Notes: generated by a model from the letters alone, not told the origin. 64,000 nt of DNA from Riemerella anatipestifer (GCF_035666175.1 NZ_CP142016.1:2046001-2110000); one strand, 5' to 3'. Positions 51,066 to 61,304 are shown, numbered from the stretch's first letter. Numbers and translations: made by a program.

Positions 51066-52709
51066 CTAGTTGTTTTCGGTTGCTGATACTTCTTGCTTAG
51101 GAAGTTCCCAATCTTCTACCAAATCCCATAACTGTCTGGCTTCTATTTTCTTAGGGAAAACAAAGTAATCTTCGGCAGGGGTATTAGTCGTTAAGTCGGC
51201 AGTATCCCAAATGCCGTTACCGTTATTATCTACCAAAATTCTTATATAATAAGTATCAGGTTTTAATTCTGTAAATTTATGTTCCGCTTCGGTAGTTTTT
51301 CTACTAGATAATATTTTGTTTTGCTGGTCTAGAAGCTCTATCCAAAAGGGAGCAGACGGCTTATTTTTAATCCTTATTGTTACAGAACCATAGTTTTGGG
51401 GCGTGTCTGCCTCAAACTCAAAAACATAAGGCTTAACATTAGACTTATAGAAAGAATTTACGCTTTCCTTTGGAATAAACAGACGGTATTTTTTTTCTTT
51501 TTGAAAATCACTTTCAATAATGATGGTATTGGGTGAAGTTTCGGCTATTTTTGCTTTAAAAGGTTGTTGATGAGTAGAATCTACCTTTAGTTCCCATTGT
51601 TGGGTGTTGAGTTCTTTTAACTCCATATTAGCTGTAATCCTAAATGGGTGATTGGGCGGAAGTAAATGCCCCTCATTATTTTTAAGAGTAAATTCCTCCT
51701 TAGGATTGGTACGATAGAATATCTGAACGGTATCTTTTTTAACTTTGGTATCATAACTGAATTTAAGATTAGTCCCTTGGGTGGAGCTTAAATTTTCCTT
51801 TTGGGCATCAAACCAAACTCTTACAGAATCTGAAAACTTCTGATGAGAAACTTTATAATCTTGTACCAGACCTGTAATTTCCTTCACTTCTACTTTTTCG
51901 GGTTTCCCTTCAAAAAGGAGCAGGAGACCTCCGTCTATGGCTTTTATTTCTTTGTATTTTACTTCTTTTTTAGGTGGATAAAGCGTGAGTTTAAGCCCAG
52001 AAATACCTTTAGTAACATTAAGTTCATCTTTAATAAAACCTAGATTTTCTTTGCCTTTATCATATACAGAGTTCATATTCTCATCATCAAAAGTGATGAC
52101 TTTATACTTGCCTTGAGCCAAATACTCCAACTCAAAATAGCCGTCTTTATCAGCTTTAGTAATGTAGTAAGGTTTTTCTCTAAAATTGATACTATCCGAA
52201 GCCTTATAAAGCCCCACTACTATATTAGATTTAGATTGAGCTTCACTGTTAGGAGTAGATAGAGCATTTTGTGCCGTTCCTGCAAGGTAGAGACTATCTA
52301 ATTTTTCCCCAGTAGAAAAAGCAAAATTAAAATATGGCAAAATATTACCTTCGTTATTATCTACAATGGAATTACCAAAATTAAAACTGTAAGTGGTATT
52401 GGCTTGTAGAGTATCTCCCCACTGTATCAATACATATTTGTTGGCAAGATTAGAGGGGATAATCTTCTTTATATTTTTAATAGGAGGCGAAATAATGAGC
52501 TGCTTTTGAATATCTTTTAAATTAACATATTCATCAAAATCTAGTCTTAGCTCTCTTATAAGTACAGGCACTTTGGTTCTAGAACTATCTATATTAGCTC
52601 CTAAAAAACGAGGGGCTAAAGTGTCCTTATTGCCACCCACAGGAGCACCTACCCTGGCACAAGAGTGTACTATAAAACTAATAATAAGCAGAAAAAAAAC
52701 TTTTTTCAT
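51066..52709 (-). CDS. lipoprotein with SbsA-type Ig-like domain
   Basis: 547 residues. Lipobox IVHSC (Cys about 17), then ARVGAPVGGNKDTLAPRFLGANIDSS, the typical start of Bacteroidota Ig-like (SbsA_Ig) lipoproteins with GGxxDxxPP. A carboxypeptidase-regulatory-like segment (YYITKADKDGYFELEYLAQGKYKVITFDDEN) and a C-terminal FWIELLDQQNK...YYIRILVDNNGNGIWDT region follow. Cell-surface or periplasmic structural role; exact function unknown. Confidence 0.85.
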   Translation of the reverse strand: MKKVFFLLIISFIVHSCARVGAPVGGNKDTLAPRFLGANIDSSRTKVPVLIRELRLDFDEYVNLKDIQKQLIISPPIKNIKKIIPSNLANKYVLIQWGDTLQANTTYSFNFGNSIVDNNEGNILPYFNFAFSTGEKLDSLYLAGTAQNALSTPNSEAQSKSNIVVGLYKASDSINFREKPYYITKADKDGYFELEYLAQGKYKVITFDDENMNSVYDKGKENLGFIKDELNVTKGISGLKLTLYPPKKEVKYKEIKAIDGGLLLLFEGKPEKVEVKEITGLVQDYKVSHQKFSDSVRVWFDAQKENLSSTQGTNLKFSYDTKVKKDTVQIFYRTNPKEEFTLKNNEGHLLPPNHPFRITANMELKELNTQQWELKVDSTHQQPFKAKIAETSPNTIIIESDFQKEKKYRLFIPKESVNSFYKSNVKPYVFEFEADTPQNYGSVTIRIKNKPSAPFWIELLDQQNKILSSRKTTEAEHKFTELKPDTYYIRILVDNNGNGIWDTADLTTNTPAEDYFVFPKKIEARQLWDLVEDWELPKQEVSATENN

Positions 52710-52755
52710 TTTCTTTTATTTAGGCAAAAGTAAGGTTTTTAAACAAGATGAATGC

Positions 52756-54105
52756 TTAAAATATTTCTTCGTGAAAGTCTTCTATTTTAGAAACTTCCAC
52801 AATTTTTATATTGTGTTTTTTCTTTGGTATTTTATTTTGTTTAGAAACAAATATCTTATGATAGCCTAATTTTTCGGCTTCGGAGATGCGTTTTTCTATT
52901 TGTGGCACAGGACGAATTTCTCCACTAAGACCAATTTCCCCAGCAAAACAATAATGCTCCGATACTGCAATATCCTCGTTGGAAGATAAGATAGCGGCAA
53001 CTACAGCCAAATCTAGAGCGGGGTCGTCCGTTTTAATACCTCCAGTAATATTTAAAAATACATCTTTAGCCCCAAGTTGAAAGCCAGAACGTTTCTCCAA
53101 AACCGCCAAAAGCATATTGAGCCTTTTAGCATCAAAACCCGTAGAACTTCTCTGTGGTGTACCATACACCGCTGTACTTACGAGGGCTTGTATTTCTAGC
53201 AACATAGGGCGGTTACCTTCTAGCGTTACTGCCACCGCATTACCTGAAAACTCTTCGGATTTTTTGGTAATAAGCACTTCCGAAGGATTTTTAATTTCTT
53301 TCAATCCTGCTGAAATCATCTCATAAATACCAATCTCCGCAGTAGAACCAAAACGATTTTTATTTGCTCTTAAAAGTCTAAATAAGTGGTTTCTATCACC
53401 ATCAAAATTAAGAACTACATCTACCATATGCTCCAACACTTTTGGTCCCGCTATTTGTCCATCTTTAGTAATATGTCCCACTAAAAAAACAGGCGTGTTA
53501 GTCGCTTTTGCAAATTTTATAACTTCCGAAGCACATTCTCTAATCTGAGACACTGTACCTGGGGAACTCTCCATCACCTGCGAATGTAAGGTTTGTATAG
53601 AGTCCACAATCATAAAATCGGGCTGAAGTTTTTTGGCTTCGTGTAAGATTTTCTCTATTGAAGTTTCAGTGTATAAAAAACAATTCGGATTTTGGAATTC
53701 CGTTAATCTATCTGCTCTCATTTTGATTTGAGAGGCACTTTCTTCCCCAGAAACATAGAGGATTTTTTTCTTCATTTTAAGGGCTAATTGCAACAGTAAT
53801 GTAGATTTCCCTATACCTGGTTCGCCTCCGATAAGAGTTACCGAACCTAAAACAATACCGCCACCCAAAACTCTGTTAAGTTCTTCGCTTGGAGTTTTAA
53901 TGCGTTGTTCAGCTTGTGTTTCTACTTCTATGATATTGATGAGGTGTTGCCTTCCAAAATCTCCTGCATAATTTTTAGAGGTTGTTTTTTCTGCAATCTC
54001 TTCCACTAAGGTATTCCATTGTCCACAATTTTGGCATTGCCCGTGCCATTTGGAATGTTGTGAACCACAATTCTGACAATAATATACTGTTTTTAATTTA
54101 GCCAC
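52756..54105 (-). CDS. radA: DNA repair protein RadA
   Basis: 449 residues in three parts: an N-terminal zinc finger (YCQNCGSQ...CQNCGQW), a RecA-like ATPase with Walker A GGEPGIGKST (93-102) and the RadA-specific KNRFG (about 248), and a C-terminal Lon-protease-like domain (VFLNITGGIKTDDPALDLAV...CFAGEIGLSGEIRPV). RadA drives branch migration during recombinational repair. Confidence 0.95.
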   Translation of the reverse strand: MAKLKTVYYCQNCGSQHSKWHGQCQNCGQWNTLVEEIAEKTTSKNYAGDFGRQHLINIIEVETQAEQRIKTPSEELNRVLGGGIVLGSVTLIGGEPGIGKSTLLLQLALKMKKKILYVSGEESASQIKMRADRLTEFQNPNCFLYTETSIEKILHEAKKLQPDFMIVDSIQTLHSQVMESSPGTVSQIRECASEVIKFAKATNTPVFLVGHITKDGQIAGPKVLEHMVDVVLNFDGDRNHLFRLLRANKNRFGSTAEIGIYEMISAGLKEIKNPSEVLITKKSEEFSGNAVAVTLEGNRPMLLEIQALVSTAVYGTPQRSSTGFDAKRLNMLLAVLEKRSGFQLGAKDVFLNITGGIKTDDPALDLAVVAAILSSNEDIAVSEHYCFAGEIGLSGEIRPVPQIEKRISEAEKLGYHKIFVSKQNKIPKKKHNIKIVEVSKIEDFHEEIF

Positions 54106-54197
54106 TTCTGAATGTCTATTAAAAATGAAACCGCAATTTACAAAATAAATTTTCTTAAATTAGCACAGTGTAGAATATAAATCTAAAGTCAATAAAA

Positions 54198-54962
54198 ATG
54201 GAAGCTTTTGTAAATTCAGAAATAAAAAATCATATTGCATATATTACTTTTGGAACGCCTAAAAGCAACTCTTTGCCAGGGCATATTTTAGAACAATTAG
54301 CTCAAACTATTTTATCCGAAGGAGCGAAAGAAGAAATAAAGGCAATATTACTTAAATCTCACGGAGAGAAAGCATTTTGTGCAGGTGCGAGCTTTGATGA
54401 GCTACTAGAAATTGATAATTTAGAATCTTCTAAAAGATTTTTTGGAGGTTTTGCTAAGGTACTAAATGCTATGAAGAATTGTGGCAAAATAGTAGTTGTA
54501 AGAGTTCAGGGTAAGGTTACAGGTGGCGGCGTGGGCATTGCTTGTGCGGCAGACTATTGTTTTGCTACAAAAGAGTCAGCTTTAGCACTTACAGAAATCA
54601 ATTTAGGTATTGGTCCATTCGTTATTGGTCCATTTGTAGAGCGAAAGATAGGAAAATCACAGTTTTCTGCAATGTCTTTAGATACGGAGTTTAGAAGTGC
54701 CGAATGGGCGGAAAGAAATCACATCTACCATAACATTTCGGAAAATATAGCTTCTATGGACGAAAAACTAGATGCGTTTTTGAAACAGTTGTCAGAAAGG
54801 AGTGCAGATGCGTTGGCTCTCATTAAAAAAGTCTCTTGGGAAGGTACAGAGCATTTTGATAGTATTTTGCCTGACCGAATTTTAATGAGTGCAAGTCTAG
54901 TATTAAAGGCTACTGCAAAAGAAAATATACAAAAGATTAAAGCACGATTAGCTAAAAAATAA
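54198..54962 (+). CDS. enoyl-CoA hydratase/isomerase family protein
   Basis: 254 residues of the crotonase fold. The oxyanion-hole segments KAFCAGASFDEL (about 60-72) and GKVTGGGVGIACAADYCFAT (about 104-124) are present. In place of the catalytic Glu pair of ECH there is EINLGIGPF at the second site, so dehydratase or isomerase chemistry is open. Divergent from radA. Confidence 0.85.
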   Translation: MEAFVNSEIKNHIAYITFGTPKSNSLPGHILEQLAQTILSEGAKEEIKAILLKSHGEKAFCAGASFDELLEIDNLESSKRFFGGFAKVLNAMKNCGKIVVVRVQGKVTGGGVGIACAADYCFATKESALALTEINLGIGPFVIGPFVERKIGKSQFSAMSLDTEFRSAEWAERNHIYHNISENIASMDEKLDAFLKQLSERSADALALIKKVSWEGTEHFDSILPDRILMSASLVLKATAKENIQKIKARLAKK

Positions 54963-54963
54963 A

Positions 54964-54990
54964 AAAAGCTACCTGCCTAGGGTAGCTTTA
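54964..54990. terminator. terminator between convergent genes
   Basis: AAAGCTACC pairs with GGTAGCTTT around TGCCTAG, with A/T runs on both sides. Confidence 0.75.
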
Positions 54991-54996
54991 AATTTA

Positions 54997-55932
54997 CTAT
55001 AAGAAAGGTTCTTTACATTCGTTGAACTCTTTTATAAGTCTTTTAAATACTTCATCTACCGAGATAATGTTGTCTATGAGGGCAGAAACTTGTCCTATTT
55101 CAAGTTCGCCTTCGTCTAAATCGCCTTCAAACATGCCTTTCTTGGCTCTTGCTCTACCTAGAGCTTGTTTTAGGGTTTCTGTATCCCTTCCATTTTCATA
55201 AAGTTTTTCTAGGTCGTGGAAGAATTTGTTTTTTAGCAATCTAACGGGAGCAAGTTCTTTCAAAGTAAGTTGAGTGTCTCCCTCTTTAGCCTCCACTATT
55301 TTTTGTTTAAATGCCTCATGAGAACTCGCCTCTGTTGTGGCTGCAAATCTAGAGCCGATTTGTACACCATCTGCTCCAAGTATCATGGCAGCTTTTATCT
55401 GTTGTCCTGTGGCGATGCCTCCTGCAGCAATAAGGGGAGTACTGATATGTTTTCTCACATTAGGGATAAGGCAGAAAGTGGTAGTCTCGTCTCTGCCGTT
55501 ATGTCCACCAGCTTCAAATCCTTCAGCAACAACAGCATCTACACCAGCTTCTTCACATTTTATTGCAAATTTTAGAGAAGAAACCACGTGAGCTACTTTT
55601 ATACCTTCTTTTTGTAAAGTTTCGGTGTAAGTTTTCGGATTTCCTGCTGAGGTAAATACGATTTTAATCTGCTCTTCCATAATAATATTGATGATTTCAT
55701 CTAAGTTAGGATAAAGCATAGGAATATTAACGCCAAAAGGCTTATTGGTGGCTTTTTTGCATTTTTGGAGGTGTTCTCTTAAGACATCAGGGTACATACT
55801 TCCTGCACCAATCAGTCCGAGACCTCCTGCGTTAGAAACGGCAGAGGCTAACCGCCAACCGCTATGCCATACCATACCACCTTGTATAATAGGGTATTGT
55901 ATATTGAAAAGTTTTGAAATTCTATTTTTCAT
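54997..55932 (-). CDS. nitronate monooxygenase / FabK-like flavoprotein
   Basis: 311 residues, FMN-binding TIM barrel: QYPIIQGGMVWHSGWRLASAVSNAGGLGLIG at the N-terminus, GVNIPML, VAEGFEAGGHNGRDETTT, LIAAGGIATGQQI and LGADGVQIGSRF. Family members either oxidise nitronates or act as enoyl-ACP reductase II (FabK); the GGHNG region and the lack of a second known reductase here leave both open. Confidence 0.85.
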   Translation of the reverse strand: MKNRISKLFNIQYPIIQGGMVWHSGWRLASAVSNAGGLGLIGAGSMYPDVLREHLQKCKKATNKPFGVNIPMLYPNLDEIINIIMEEQIKIVFTSAGNPKTYTETLQKEGIKVAHVVSSLKFAIKCEEAGVDAVVAEGFEAGGHNGRDETTTFCLIPNVRKHISTPLIAAGGIATGQQIKAAMILGADGVQIGSRFAATTEASSHEAFKQKIVEAKEGDTQLTLKELAPVRLLKNKFFHDLEKLYENGRDTETLKQALGRARAKKGMFEGDLDEGELEIGQVSALIDNIISVDEVFKRLIKEFNECKEPFL

Positions 55933-55968
55933 ATTTGAAAGTTAAGAACTATCGCAAAGATAATGAAA

Positions 55969-55994
55969 AAAGCTACTTCAATTGAAGTAGCTTT
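55969..55994 (-). terminator. terminator separated from its gene by the IS
   Basis: AAAGCTACTTC and GAAGTAGCTTT form a perfect stem with AATT at the tip; on the minus strand it is followed by TTTTTTC. It fits as the original terminator of the DUF5689 gene, now 1 kb away because IS copy 2 lies between. Confidence 0.65.
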
Positions 55995-56004
55995 AGTTTT
56001 TAAA

Positions 56005-56984
56005 ACCCGTTGTGCATTATGAAATGAAAAAAACAAGAGTTGTTTATTAGACTGAAAATCAGTATATTGTTTTTGCTATAAAACGATATAAATGAACAAC
56101 ATAGAGCAAATATATGAAAGAATTTTGGAAGTTTTAGGACTTTTTTCAGAAAATCAACTGATTAGTTATCAGAGAAGAACACCTAAAATGAGCGATTTAG
56201 AAGTCATAAGTCTTAATATTACTGCTGAATACTTGAGTATTGATAGCGAATTACAGTTCTTTAGAAAATTGCCAAACTCTCTGATAAACAAAATTGAAAG
56301 AAGTGTTTACAATAAGCGAAAACGAAGACTATCCCTACAAACAGAGCAAATTAGACAGCGTATTTCGATGGAGTTCAATGAGTTTGAAGATATTTTTATC
56401 GTTGATAGCATGCCAATGAAAGTTTGTGAAAACGCTCGTTCTACTCGTTCAAAAATTTGTAAAGAGCAATCCTATTCTTCACCAACATATGGTTATTGTG
56501 CTTCACAGAAATTATATTTCTATGGCTATAAACTACACGCAGTATGTTCTTTAAATGGTGTGATTAAGAATTTTGATATAAGCCCTGCATCCGTTCACGA
56601 CATCCACTATTTAAAAGATAGTGGTGAGCAAATGCGAAACTGTACTTTAATTGGAGATAGAGGCTATTTATCAGCAAAAGTTCAAATAGATTTATTTAAC
56701 TATGCTAATATTAAATTAGATACACCAATGAGAAGTAATCAGAAAGATTATATTCCTCAATTTTCATTGTACAAGAAAAAGCGAAAACGAATTGAGACAT
56801 TTTTCTCTCAACTTTGCGACCAATTTATGATTAAAAGAAACTATGCTAAAACTTTTGAAGGCTTTAAAACAAGGATAATCAGTAAAATAACCGCCGCAAC
56901 GGTTATTCAATATATCAATAAATTTATCTTCCAAAGAAAATTAAATCATCTAAAAATCAGTATTATTTAAAATGCACAACGAGT
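56005..56984 (+). mobile_element. IS982-family insertion sequence, ISRa1-like, copy 2
   Basis: 980 bp with the same terminal repeats as copy 1, but in opposite orientation. The 8-bp direct repeat TTTTTAAA flanks it (55997-56004 and 56985-56992). It is inserted between the DUF5689 gene stop and that gene's terminator. Confidence 0.88.
56092..56970 (+). CDS. IS982-family transposase (copy 2)
   Basis: 292 residues, complete, with the same IVDSMPM, GDRGY and IETFFSQ catalytic segments as copy 1 and three residue differences. Both copies are therefore probably active or recently active. Confidence 0.9.
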   Translation: MNNIEQIYERILEVLGLFSENQLISYQRRTPKMSDLEVISLNITAEYLSIDSELQFFRKLPNSLINKIERSVYNKRKRRLSLQTEQIRQRISMEFNEFEDIFIVDSMPMKVCENARSTRSKICKEQSYSSPTYGYCASQKLYFYGYKLHAVCSLNGVIKNFDISPASVHDIHYLKDSGEQMRNCTLIGDRGYLSAKVQIDLFNYANIKLDTPMRSNQKDYIPQFSLYKKKRKRIETFFSQLCDQFMIKRNYAKTFEGFKTRIISKITAATVIQYINKFIFQRKLNHLKISII

Positions 56985-57009
56985 TTTTTAAAATAAAATG
57001 TTTAATCTG

Positions 57010-58404
57010 TTATTTTAAAGTAATGTTGTCTAGCTGCATAGTTGTAGTTACAGTAGTAGTACCAGCATATTCAAAGATGATGTAACCTTTTCCTGTAATA
57101 GGGATAGTAAATTCCCCACTGTTTACCCAATCTACTGCGTAGCCATTAACATTCCCTTTTGAGAAAGTAAATTTAGAAGTAATATCTACTAAGTCTGCTT
57201 TGTTTACTTCTCCACCAGGAGTGTATTTTGTTGTGTAATATACTTTAAGAGCTTCCCCAGTGTAGTAACCGTCTTTTGTCTGGAAAGAAAGTTTAGAAGT
57301 TCCTGTAAATTCAGCAGGAACAATAAAGTAAGCATTTACATTTGTATTAGACTTAAATGAACTTATTTGGATATAGTTGTTGCCACTAAAAGCTTTTTGC
57401 TCCCAGAAGCGGTTTTCAAGTACAGAGTAGTTGATGTACTTAGAGTCTGCAATTCTTTTGAAATTGGTAGCTGTAGTAACATTATCAAAAGTTTCTGCTA
57501 TACTTTTGCTATATACAGGTGCATCACCGCCTAAAACATTTTTAGCACTTACAAATCTATCTTGTTCAAATTTAACATCGTTTAAATCACGGATGTAGAA
57601 TTGCCATGTAGAGTTATATTTGCTAACAACTACTGTAATGTCTCCGCTCTTGGTAGGTAAAGTAGTTCCTGCGAAGCGTGCAAACCCACTGTTTCTAACG
57701 ATTACAGAGTTGTCTTGTTTATCTACTAAAGTTCTATCAACGGTTTGGTTATTAACAGCGTCTGCGTAGGTTACCTTACCATCAGCTTCGGCAAACTGTA
57801 CATTTTTAATAGTAACTAAAGTGTTAATATATTCATCTTTCATAGCATCTGCGATAGAGTTTACCACTCTAGGAGTAATAGTTTTAATATCCATGGTATT
57901 ACCACCACAAACGCCAGTAATGAAGTTTCTCATGTTACCTTCTGGTATTTGCCCAGTAGGGTTTACATATCCTAATTTAACAACACCTCTGTCTATACCT
58001 ACAGAAAGACCATTAGCTTTAACTCTTACATGAGATCCTACTGGATAGTCTGTGTATAGAAAAGTTTTATTGATAGCCACTTGGATACCTGCAGTAGGGT
58101 TTTCTGGGCTATCTTGTATGGTTAGTTGTTTGTAGAAGTTACCACCTTCGTCAGAAGAAACTACATATCCTTCAAAGATTACAGGAGCATCATTTGTTCC
58201 ATTAGGAACAACATAATTACTCACGAAGTTAACAGGAGTTGGTGCTAATGCTTTAAAATCTTTAATGGTAATGTTAGCTTCAGCAAACTGATTGCTACAT
58301 TGGATTGCAGGTGTATCGAATTTGTCGTCTTGCACGCAAGAAGTTAATGCTCCAAAACCAGATAAAGCTATTAACGAAATTTTTAAGTATGTTGTTGTTT
58401 TCAT
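57010..58404 (-). CDS. DUF5689 / choice-of-anchor lipoprotein
   Basis: 464 residues: signal with lipobox LTSC (Cys about 23), an OB-fold-like DUF5689 region (about 45-275; IFEGYVVSSDEGGNFYKQLTIQDSP is typical), and a C-terminal jelly-roll part (FDNVTTATNFKRI...FWEQKAFSGNNYIQISSF...TMQLDNITLK). It follows the TonB receptor by 32 bases, so it is probably its surface-exposed partner, as SusD-type lipoproteins are for SusC. Confidence 0.8.
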   Translation of the reverse strand: MKTTTYLKISLIALSGFGALTSCVQDDKFDTPAIQCSNQFAEANITIKDFKALAPTPVNFVSNYVVPNGTNDAPVIFEGYVVSSDEGGNFYKQLTIQDSPENPTAGIQVAINKTFLYTDYPVGSHVRVKANGLSVGIDRGVVKLGYVNPTGQIPEGNMRNFITGVCGGNTMDIKTITPRVVNSIADAMKDEYINTLVTIKNVQFAEADGKVTYADAVNNQTVDRTLVDKQDNSVIVRNSGFARFAGTTLPTKSGDITVVVSKYNSTWQFYIRDLNDVKFEQDRFVSAKNVLGGDAPVYSKSIAETFDNVTTATNFKRIADSKYINYSVLENRFWEQKAFSGNNYIQISSFKSNTNVNAYFIVPAEFTGTSKLSFQTKDGYYTGEALKVYYTTKYTPGGEVNKADLVDITSKFTFSKGNVNGYAVDWVNSGEFTIPITGKGYIIFEYAGTTTVTTTMQLDNITLK

Positions 58405-58436
58405 TTTTATTGTATTAAAATTGTTAAAAATAAAAT

Positions 58437-61244
58437 TTAGAATCTTACCTGTAGGTTGATAAAATAGTTTCTACCTTGAGTAAAGAAATATCTAGGTGCA
58501 AAATTAGGATACTCTCTATCGTAGTCTCTTCTAAAGTCTGCAAAGTTTACATTTCTTGTCTGTTCAAAACCACCAGTAGCATATTTGGTATTGTCAAGCA
58601 CATTGTTTACGGTAGCACTAACAAGCACATAATACTTACCTAACATCCAAGACTTACCAGCGTTGATATTGAAGAAGTAAGCTACAGGAAGTTTAACTTG
58701 AGCACTTACTCGTCTATATTCTTGCTCAGATATACCAGCGTATGGCGTTCCTGTTGCAGGGTTGTTAACAAAGAAATCGGAACGAATTAAAGGTGAAGGG
58801 TCAAGGAAGTTATTGCCAAGATAGTTCCAGTTAGCACCTACCCACCAGTATTTTGGAGAGCTATACTTTATTCCTAAAGAGTAAGCCTCTTGAGGAGTGC
58901 CTCCTTGTCTAAAGTTTTTAATGTAAGAAGTTCCGTAACTAGTGTATAACTTACCGTTAGGGAATAGCCCAACCGCATCTGAAGCAAAATATACTTCAGG
59001 ATTGTTAGTATAAGTGTACTTACCGTAGTTTGCGATACCATTAACAGTAATTGTTGGGGTAACTTTAACCTCTACACCTAACTCTCCACCCATGTTTCTA
59101 CGGTTTACATTAGACATTACTTGGGTTACAAATGCACTTCTAGCACTAGTCGCATTACCTTCGCTGTCTACACCATCTAGCTTGATTCCGTCAGCAAAGA
59201 AACGTTGTACATTAGTGTCATTTTGAGTGTCAATAAGGAATGCTGTTGCTCTCACTTTAACAAAAGGAGAGGATACCATGTAACTAATATCATTAGCAGC
59301 TACCACAGCACTTCTAATATTAGGTGCAATAGCACTGTTAGCTCTTGCATTGATGAATAAATTGTTTAGGTAAGGAGCTTGAGAATAGTAAGCACCGTTA
59401 TACACTAAGAAATGTCTACCGTCTAACTTGTAGATTAATTGACCTTTTAAGCCGAAATTCCAGTAGTCTTGGTTTTCGGATTTTCCTAATGCATCTTTGT
59501 AAAGATAGTGGTTAAAATGCCCTTCTCTATTATTAGTGATGTAAGCCGCTAGGGCAGATACGAAAATATCAAAATTACCTGTGCTAAATTTCAAAGCAGG
59601 GTTTATCTTAGTTTCTTGTCTTCGGAAAGTGTAGTCATAACCTATTTTATCGCCTACTTTTTTATGAGTGTTTTCTTCTCCTTCGTTGAATAAACCTGAA
59701 AGTTTAGGTTGGTTAGTAGCAGCAAAAGGATCTCCGTTAAGAGCATATTGTGCTCCAAGTAAATCTTTTACTTCTCTGTATTGGTCTGATGAGTAATTTC
59801 TGTAAGAAGCGTTGATGAATAGCTGAGTCTTGTCAGAAAAATTATGAACAAAATGAGTTCCTACATTCCAAACTTTGTCATCATTAACATCATTAACTAG
59901 AAAATAAACCGCTTGTTCTCTATTTCTATTAGCGAGGTAAAGCTTATCCCAATTTATTTGAGTGTAATTTTGGTCATTACTTTCCCATCTGTTTTTGGTT
60001 ATTTCTAGTTGAGCTATGTCGGAGTCGCTAGGGTTAGCTAATCCCGCAAAGTAGCTAGGAAGGTTTCTATAATATAGAGGTGATGGGTTCTGAGCGTTGT
60101 ACCAATCTAGCCTAGAAGCCTTGTCTTTACCAAATTGGTAGGAAAGAGTAGTCCAAAGTTGAGACTTATTACTTATCTTCCAATAATCAGTAAGTTGCAA
60201 TATTGGTTGAAATCCTTGTCTTACTCTTTCACTTCTTTTTTCGCCATCTTGCCAGCCCCAGTAAGCGTTGTAGTGTACGCCATTATAATCTATTACTTCT
60301 TGGGTATTAGGGCTAGCGGTACTTCTACGATACGGAGAACCTATTAAGTTTAAAGTAAGGGTATGTTTATCATTTACTTTTTTCTCAATTCCTAGGTAAG
60401 CTCCATAAGCATCATAAAAAGTACCTTCTTGTATACCTTCCTGTGCCCATCTTCTAGCTCCCATTATGGTAAAAGCCCAACCTTTTTTATTCATTCCAGA
60501 AGAATATCTTAAGGAAGTTCTGTTACGATAGTTTCTGTTGGTAAGAGATTGGGTAAATTGGAAACCTTTGCGGTATTCACTTGCTTTCATATTTTTGTAG
60601 ACCACAGAGCCAATACCTCCAAAAGCGTATTCAGAAGGGGAATGGTTTACTGCAATTTCAGGGTATCTTGTAATTTCATTAAGACCGCCCCAGTTGCCAT
60701 AATCTACATTACCATTATCAGCATTTTCCATAGAGATACCATTCATCATAACCTCACTTCTTCTACCATCTATACCCCTAGGTCTGAACCAATAGAAACC
60801 TAAATCAAAAGCAGCAATATTACTAAACACATCTCTAGAAGATTGTAATAGTCCTAATGTCGCTTGTGAGGAAGATTCGTCCATATTGCTATTGTCGTCC
60901 AGTAAAACTACTCCCAATTCTGAGTTTTTAAGGTTGGAAAATAGAGTAATAACTCCCAAATCTTTCCTTTTTTCGTTTTCAAAGACATCAAACTCTAGAA
61001 CTTTTGTTTCATAATTAGGTTGGGTTACCACCATTTGGTAATGTCCTGGTTTTAAGTCTACAAATTGGAAATATCCAATTTTGTCTGCCTTTACATCGTC
61101 ATTGGCTTCCCTTAGGTCAGCTACTGCGTTTTCGATGGGTTTTCCATCAGCATCTTTTACATATGCATAGACTGTAGTCTGTGCATAGTAGTAAGATGCG
61201 GGTAATAGGCAGAACATAGAGACTAATGATAATTTCTTAATCAT
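58437..61244 (-). CDS. TonB-dependent receptor with carboxypeptidase-regulatory-like N-domain
   Basis: 935 residues: signal peptide (ends YYYAQ), a CarboxypepD_reg-like domain (TVYAYVKDADGKPIENAVADLREAND, about 23-105), plug (FWFRPRGIDGRRSEVMMNGISMEN and GGIGSVVYKNMKASEYRKG), and a large barrel ending FINLQVRF. Forms an operon with the DUF5689 lipoprotein; a secreted nuclease gene is divergent upstream, hinting at nucleic acid or nucleotide uptake. Confidence 0.85.
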   Translation of the reverse strand: MIKKLSLVSMFCLLPASYYYAQTTVYAYVKDADGKPIENAVADLREANDDVKADKIGYFQFVDLKPGHYQMVVTQPNYETKVLEFDVFENEKRKDLGVITLFSNLKNSELGVVLLDDNSNMDESSSQATLGLLQSSRDVFSNIAAFDLGFYWFRPRGIDGRRSEVMMNGISMENADNGNVDYGNWGGLNEITRYPEIAVNHSPSEYAFGGIGSVVYKNMKASEYRKGFQFTQSLTNRNYRNRTSLRYSSGMNKKGWAFTIMGARRWAQEGIQEGTFYDAYGAYLGIEKKVNDKHTLTLNLIGSPYRRSTASPNTQEVIDYNGVHYNAYWGWQDGEKRSERVRQGFQPILQLTDYWKISNKSQLWTTLSYQFGKDKASRLDWYNAQNPSPLYYRNLPSYFAGLANPSDSDIAQLEITKNRWESNDQNYTQINWDKLYLANRNREQAVYFLVNDVNDDKVWNVGTHFVHNFSDKTQLFINASYRNYSSDQYREVKDLLGAQYALNGDPFAATNQPKLSGLFNEGEENTHKKVGDKIGYDYTFRRQETKINPALKFSTGNFDIFVSALAAYITNNREGHFNHYLYKDALGKSENQDYWNFGLKGQLIYKLDGRHFLVYNGAYYSQAPYLNNLFINARANSAIAPNIRSAVVAANDISYMVSSPFVKVRATAFLIDTQNDTNVQRFFADGIKLDGVDSEGNATSARSAFVTQVMSNVNRRNMGGELGVEVKVTPTITVNGIANYGKYTYTNNPEVYFASDAVGLFPNGKLYTSYGTSYIKNFRQGGTPQEAYSLGIKYSSPKYWWVGANWNYLGNNFLDPSPLIRSDFFVNNPATGTPYAGISEQEYRRVSAQVKLPVAYFFNINAGKSWMLGKYYVLVSATVNNVLDNTKYATGGFEQTRNVNFADFRRDYDREYPNFAPRYFFTQGRNYFINLQVRF

Positions 61245-61296
61245 AACATTCTTTTTTTCTTAATTTATCTTTTGAATAAAACGATTATTCAATCCA

Positions 61297-61304
61297 CAAA
61301 ATTA
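61297..61304 (-). promoter_or_regulatory. -7 box of the TonB receptor operon
   Basis: The minus strand reads TAATTTTG, a full TAnnTTTG match about 53 bases before the ATG. Confidence 0.45.
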
